Part shown: piece after piece, positions 4,993 through 8,376 of the stretch
Numbering within the stretch: position 1 is the stretch's first letter
Layout: every line of letters starts with the position of its first letter
Assembly: GCA_050743625.1 (NCBI GenBank)
Contig: JBOGED010000420.1
Span: 1 to 8,376 of the forward strand
Source: JBOGED01 sp050743625
Lineage (GTDB): Bacteria > Actinomycetota > Nitriliruptoria > Euzebyales > Egibacteraceae
DNA: 8,376 bases
Reading direction: 5' to 3'
Position numbers and translations under genes: made by a program
The notes under the pieces: model-generated
Told to the model about the DNA's origin: nothing
Databases searched by the model: none
Seen by the model: only the letters and a program-made list of their open reading frames with translations

Positions 4993-5746
4993 ATGGCCCG
5001 CGCGCCGCCTCGGCCGAGGCGATGAGGTAGCGGAACTGGTTGCGCAAGTGATAGCTCCCGTCGCGCATCCGGTATGGCGCGAACCCCTCCAGGACCGCGC
5101 GGCGGACCGCCTTCTCGCCGGACCTGCCGGCGGCGAGGCGGCCGAGGCGTGACCGCAGAAGGCTGGACAATAAGGCGTCCCGGTCGGGGTACACGAAGAG
5201 GCAGGGAACCTCGTCAACCTCGTTCGGGGTCAGCCCCGCTTTGACGGCCAGTTGCTCAAGCCGGCCGTCTCGCGTGAGAGGGGGAGACTGGATCCGGCGG
5301 TCCCGCGGAGGCGGTGGGGGGAGCAGCGGTGAGAGGGCCTCGCCGAACACGCGGACCTGGCAGTCCTCGTCCCTGCCCCACACCGTCACCGCGACCCGGC
5401 CACCGGGCCGGGTGACGCGAGCCGCCTCCCGCAGCGCCGCGAGCGGGTTCGTGACGTGGAGGATCGACTGGAAGCTCGTGACCACGTCGAACACGCCGTC
5501 AGGGTAGGGCAGTGCCTGGATGTCGCCGGTGCGGAAGACCGCGGCTGGTGCGAGCTGCCTCGCGTGCTCGATCCGCTCGGGCGCCACGTCGATCCCCGTC
5601 ACCGTCGCTCCCCGATCGGTGGCCAGCCGGCAGAACATCCCCTCTCCACACCCGAGGTCGAGGACGGACGTGCCCGGGCCGATACCCGTCCGCTCGGCGA
5701 CACGTTCGTACAGGGGAAGCCCCCACCCGAGCGGTCCCGTTGTCAT
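4991..5746 (-). CDS. Class I SAM-dependent methyltransferase
   Basis: 251 residues from ATG 5746. The Rossmann-type fold is clear: motif I VLDLGCGEG at about 28-36, the acidic residue for the SAM ribose in GIDVAP (Asp53), GDIQALPYPDGVFDVV at about 74-89, and LREAARVTRPGGRVAVTVWG at about 104-123. This is the Methyltransf_11/UbiE-like pattern. The C-terminal half, with a run of six prolines near 142-147, probably forms a substrate lid; the substrate cannot be told. The start overlaps the nhaA stop as ATGA and no strong ribosome site is seen before it, so translation is probably coupled. An upstream extension of the frame into nhaA is antiporter shadow. Fully intact, in contrast to the left part of the window. 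A cytosolic enzyme; a link to sodium or pH homeostasis is only suggested by the coupling. Confidence 0.9.
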   Translation of the reverse strand: MTTGPLGWGLPLYERVAERTGIGPGTSVLDLGCGEGMFCRLATDRGATVTGIDVAPERIEHARQLAPAAVFRTGDIQALPYPDGVFDVVTSFQSILHVTNPLAALREAARVTRPGGRVAVTVWGRDEDCQVRVFGEALSPLLPPPPPRDRRIQSPPLTRDGRLEQLAVKAGLTPNEVDEVPCLFVYPDRDALLSSLLRSRLGRLAAGRSGEKAVRRAVLEGFAPYRMRDGSYHLRNQFRYLIASAEAARGP

Positions 5747-7119
5747 GAGTGGATGTTCGCATGACGCGCGAGCAGCGCCCCCGCGCCGAGCGCGCCAGCA
5801 AGCAGCGAGGCGACCAGGATGCCGACCTTGGCGGAATCCGTCGCGGCGGGATCCGCGAAGGCGAGCCCCGCGATGAAGATCGAGACGGTGAAGCCCACAC
5901 CGGCGAGCAGCGACACGCCGAGCAGCTCCAACCAACCGACGCCGCGAGGCATGCGGGCCGCGCCAGTGACCACCGCCAGCACGGCGGCGCCGACCACTCC
6001 CAGCGGCTTACCGGCGACGAGCCCGAGAATGACGCCCAGGGCGACGGGATTGGACATGAGCCCGGAGAGCAGCTCGCTGGACAGCGCGACACCCGCGTTG
6101 GCCAGCGCGAATAGCGGCAGCACGACGAATGAGCTCCAGGGATGGAGCCGTGACAGGAGCCGCTCCAGCGGAGAGACGGCCTCGTTGGCCAGCCGTGAGA
6201 TCTCCATCAGCGAAGCTTGCTCACCCTCGTCTGCGCGGGCGTCAGGGGGCAATTCTCGGACCTGGTCGAGTTCGGCGTCCATGGCATCCGTCACCGCCTC
6301 TGGCGGATGGAACGGCCAGGCGGGCGTGAGCAGTCCCAGGATCACTCCCGCGATCGTGGCGTGCACTCCCGACTCGAACACCGCCAGCCACAGCACCGCG
6401 GCGGCCAGGACGTACGGCGTGAACGCCCGGATCCGCAGGCGCTGCATGGCCACGATCCCACCGATCATGCCGGCGGCGAGGGCGAGCCAGCCAGCGGCGA
6501 TGCCCTCGCTGTAGAAGATGGCGATCACAAGGATCGCGCCGATGTCGTCGACGATCGCGAGCGTGAGGAGGAACACCTTCAGCCCGCTGGAGGCGCGGCT
6601 GCCGAGCAGCGCGAGGATCCCGACCGCGAACGCGATGTCGGTCGCCATCGGGATTCCCCAGCCTCTCGCACCGGGCCCGCCGACGTTGAGCAGCAGGTAG
6701 AGCAGCGCCGGTGCGGCCATACCTCCGGCGGCGCAGAGCATCGGCAAGAGCGCCGCCTTGGGGTCGCGCAACTCGCCGTGAACGAGCTCGCGCTTGACCT
6801 CGAGCCCGACGACGAAGAAGAACAGGGCCATCAGCAGGTCGTTGATCCAGTGGCGCAGGTCCTCGGACAACGCGAGCCCGCCGATATCAATGGTGAACGG
6901 CGTCTCCCACAGTCTTGTGTAGGACTGCGAAAGCGGTGAGTTGACCCATACCAGCGCGGCCAGCGCGGCCAGGAGCAGCACGATGCCGCTGGCGGCCTCG
7001 GTGTGAAGGAACCGCTGCAGCGGCTGTACCACGATCCGTGGAACAGCGCGGTCTCGCTGCGACCACGGCCGGGAAAGCCGGTCCCGAGGATGTTGTTGGG
7101 TTGGACGCGCGGGTGCCAT
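5743..7119 (-). CDS. nhaA: Na+/H+ antiporter NhaA
   Basis: 458 residues, a polytopic inner-membrane antiporter that exchanges internal Na+ for external H+. Signature stretches are all present: FFFVVGLEVKREL (pH-sensing Glu region, about 101-113), PMATDIAFAVGILALLG (Asp161, counterpart of E. coli Asp133), LAIVDDIGAI (Asp191-Asp192, counterparts of Asp163-Asp164, the ion site), FALANAGV, and GKPLG (Lys371, counterpart of Lys300). It is longer than the 388-residue E. coli protein owing to a polar N-terminal tail of about 35 residues and an acidic insert near 270-325 (ELDQVRELPPDARADEGEQA), a cytoplasmic loop seen in other actinobacterial NhaA. ATG 7119 is preferred over ATG 7131 because GGAGG lies between them. 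It is followed by the methyltransferase gene with a 4-nt overlap. No damage seen. Confidence 0.95.
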   Translation of the reverse strand: MAPARPTQQHPRDRLSRPWSQRDRAVPRIVVQPLQRFLHTEAASGIVLLLAALAALVWVNSPLSQSYTRLWETPFTIDIGGLALSEDLRHWINDLLMALFFFVVGLEVKRELVHGELRDPKAALLPMLCAAGGMAAPALLYLLLNVGGPGARGWGIPMATDIAFAVGILALLGSRASSGLKVFLLTLAIVDDIGAILVIAIFYSEGIAAGWLALAAGMIGGIVAMQRLRIRAFTPYVLAAAVLWLAVFESGVHATIAGVILGLLTPAWPFHPPEAVTDAMDAELDQVRELPPDARADEGEQASLMEISRLANEAVSPLERLLSRLHPWSSFVVLPLFALANAGVALSSELLSGLMSNPVALGVILGLVAGKPLGVVGAAVLAVVTGAARMPRGVGWLELLGVSLLAGVGFTVSIFIAGLAFADPAATDSAKVGILVASLLAGALGAGALLARHANIHS

Positions 7120-7124
7120 AGAAG

Positions 7125-7129
7125 CCTCC
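7125..7129 (-). promoter_or_regulatory. Ribosome binding site GGAGG setting the nhaA start at 7119
   Basis: GGAGG, then CTTCT, then ATG on the minus strand. The earlier in-frame ATG at 7131 overlaps this site and has only GGCGG-like sequence before it, so the protein probably lacks the first four residues of the longest frame. Confidence 0.6.
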
Positions 7130-7167
7130 ATCCGCCGACCAGACTTCCCGGCACGCCTCCATAAACC

Positions 7168-7422
7168 CTACCCCAACAGGGCACGCCAGATGACGTGCGG
7201 ACGGGATCCACAGGGTCCATCCCTCAGCTCGACGGTCCACAGCATCCCGCAGCGTGGGCAGGTGGCGGCCATCGTCCCCCCAGGATCCTGGTCTGGGCGC
7301 CTGAGCCGGATCGGCTGGCGGTGGCAAGGGGTCCAGCACAGAAGGTGCGCGGAGGTGACGACGGCTCGGCCAACCTCCCCTCCAACGCCCAGGTCCTTGC
7401 CTTCGTGCTCGCGTCCCCTCAT
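7168..7422 (-). CDS. Possible small Cys-rich (zinc ribbon-like) protein
   Basis: 84 codons from ATG 7422 to TAG. The C-terminal half has HLLCWTPCHRQPIRLRRPDQ, then ATCPRCGMLWTVELRDGP, with two Cys pairs (CxxxC and CPxCG) spaced as in small zinc ribbons. Third positions are GC-rich. Against it: no ribosome site before ATG 7422, no other ATG/GTG/TTG that fits before the first Cys pair, and no family I can name. It lies about 50 bp upstream of nhaA on the same strand and is divergent from the XRE gene. It may be a real short gene with an odd start, or a fragment. Confidence 0.35.
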   Translation of the reverse strand: MRGREHEGKDLGVGGEVGRAVVTSAHLLCWTPCHRQPIRLRRPDQDPGGTMAATCPRCGMLWTVELRDGPCGSRPHVIWRALLG

Positions 7423-7481
7423 GCGCCACAGCGTCTGTGAATGACATGAAGGAGCGCGAGAGTCGCTTAGGGGCCACTCAC

Positions 7482-7511
7482 GTGACGGATGTGGGCAGGA
7501 TGAAGTAGAGT
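7482..7511 (+). promoter_or_regulatory. Candidate promoter for the XRE regulator
   Basis: GTGACG (7482-7487) and TAGAGT (7506-7511) are separated by 18 bp and each match four of six consensus positions of a housekeeping sigma-70-type promoter. The predicted start of transcription falls near 7518, next to an in-frame GTG at 7519. Confidence 0.35.
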
Positions 7512-7539
7512 GCCTAGAGTGACGGCTGAGGGGATAGTC

Positions 7540-8376
7540 ATGGCTTCGGGCATCACGATCAGCGGGTCGGTGCTGCGGGCGCTCCGCAACGACAGGCTGT
7601 GGTCCCAGGCGGAGCTCGCCTCACGCAGCGGCGCGTTCGCTCGGGCCGAGGGTGAGCGCCAGTGTGGAATCACCCGCGAGGGAGTCAGCAAGCTCGAGCG
7701 CGGCATCCGTAGCCCCAGCCCACGGACGCTCCGATATCTGATCGGCGCGCTGCGACCGACGATGGAGCAGCTTCGGCGGTTGCTTGGGCAAGAGCCCCCG
7801 AGAGCCTTGGCCACCCTTACACAAGACGCCGACGAAAGTTGGAGGCAGAACTCCGACGCCTTTCACCGGAGAGTGTTGCTGTCCTCCTTGGCCGCCGTGG
7901 CTGTGGCCTCACCGCATGACACGCTGCAGCGGATCGCGCGTGCGCTCGACCGCCCGGCGCGAGTTGACGCCTGCGTGCTCGACGCGCTCCTCGTCCAGTC
8001 GGGCAGGCTGGGGGTGAGCGCCCTTGGCCTCGGGCCCGCTCCGGTGATCCGGGCGGCCGTGACGCATCTGCACGGCATCGAACGGCTCATCGAGTTCTCC
8101 ATGGCGAACGGGGAAAGACCGCGGCTCCAGGCAGTCAACGCCGACGCGGCCGCGCTCGTCGGTTGGCTCTCGTGGCTACTCGACCGGCGCGCCGAGGCCG
8201 CACACGCCATGTCGAGCGCTACGCGCCTCGCGCGGGAGTCCGGCGATCGCCTGCTGCAGGCTCGAGTGCTCGGCCTGCTGAGCTGGATGGCGTCACCCAT
8301 CCCGACAGGCGGCCAGCGAGGCGATGCCGCGACCGCGCGATCGCTCGCCATGCGCGCCGCCGCGGCAGCCCGGGGC
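7540..8376 (+). CDS. XRE-family transcriptional regulator, runs off the right edge
   Basis: 279 codons are in view without a stop. ATG 7540 has GAGGGG at 7528-7533 with a 6-nt spacer; an in-frame GTG at 7519 is an alternative. Residues about 9-65 form the helix-turn-helix: SVLRALRNDRLWSQAELASR, a longer than usual turn (GAFARAEGERQCGI), then TREGVSKLERGIRSPSPRTL. This extended turn is typical of large actinobacterial XRE regulators. A segment LLSSLAAVAVASPHDTLQRI follows, and from about 125 the protein is alpha-helical with Trp/Leu/Ala-rich pairs (VGWLSWLLDRRAEAAHAMSS, RLARESGDRLLQARVLGLLS) that look like TPR repeats. Role: DNA-binding regulator with a ligand- or peptide-sensing C-terminal part; target unknown. 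It is divergent from nhaA and the small Cys-rich ORF, so it may control them, but no shared operator was found. Intact in view. Confidence 0.85.
   Translation, partial: MASGITISGSVLRALRNDRLWSQAELASRSGAFARAEGERQCGITREGVSKLERGIRSPSPRTLRYLIGALRPTMEQLRRLLGQEPPRALATLTQDADESWRQNSDAFHRRVLLSSLAAVAVASPHDTLQRIARALDRPARVDACVLDALLVQSGRLGVSALGLGPAPVIRAAVTHLHGIERLIEFSMANGERPRLQAVNADAAALVGWLSWLLDRRAEAAHAMSSATRLARESGDRLLQARVLGLLSWMASPIPTGGQRGDAATARSLAMRAAAAARG

Noticed and set aside
4869..5026. Possible readthrough of the TAG in the hairpin (amber recoding)
   Set aside because: The frame stays open for about 50 codons after the TAG, but the protein is not recognised, initiation is weak, and no amber-decoding system is visible. 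Chance in GC-rich DNA is more likely.
1..8376. CRISPR array, tRNA, rRNA, integrase or transposase
   Set aside because: No regularly spaced identical repeats, no cloverleaf-like sequence with a CCA end, and no transposase or recombinase motif were seen in any frame read.

Overview
The window is very GC-rich, with G or C in most third codon positions, and it has several actinobacterial hallmarks. These are a mycothiol-dependent maleylpyruvate isomerase-type fold, an XRE regulator of the long actinobacterial type, GTG starts and strong GGAGG ribosome sites. An actinomycete is the best reading; genus cannot be fixed from the sequence. I found no RNA gene, CRISPR array or recognisable transposase.

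The left part (about 1-3800) is a graveyard. Every recognisable gene lies on the minus strand and every one is damaged: an alpha/beta hydrolase (about 1-290; in-frame TAG plus indels), a maleylpyruvate isomerase-like protein (1177-1942; one extra C in a homopolymer), a SnoaL-like ester cyclase (2065-2516; ATG changed to ATA plus a one-base deletion), a probable IclR-type regulator stub (about 2660-2918), and a methylguanine methyltransferase fused to an Ada-type zinc domain (3035-3794; at least six frame changes). One small unknown ORF (start 742) has a good ribosome site, but its frame now runs on into the hydrolase remnant.

The middle (3795-4990) holds one intact four-helix membrane protein (minus, 4114-4563) and a repeat-rich spacer. 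The spacer contains a perfect 18-bp inverted repeat and imperfect direct repeats, and lies downstream of the next operon.

The right part (4991-8376) is intact. A Na+/H+ antiporter gene nhaA (minus, 5743-7119) overlaps a class I SAM-dependent methyltransferase gene (minus, 4991-5746) by ATGA, so the two are probably translated together; a short GC hairpin with a T run ends the unit. Upstream is a doubtful small CxxC ORF (7168-7422). Divergent from these, an XRE-family regulator (plus, from 7540) runs off the right edge.

The most informative features are the sharp contrast between the decayed left and the intact right, the domain order and stepwise decay of the methyltransferase-Ada gene, and the unexplained repeats at 4720-4992. 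I see no clear new multi-gene system; the genes do not add up to one pathway.
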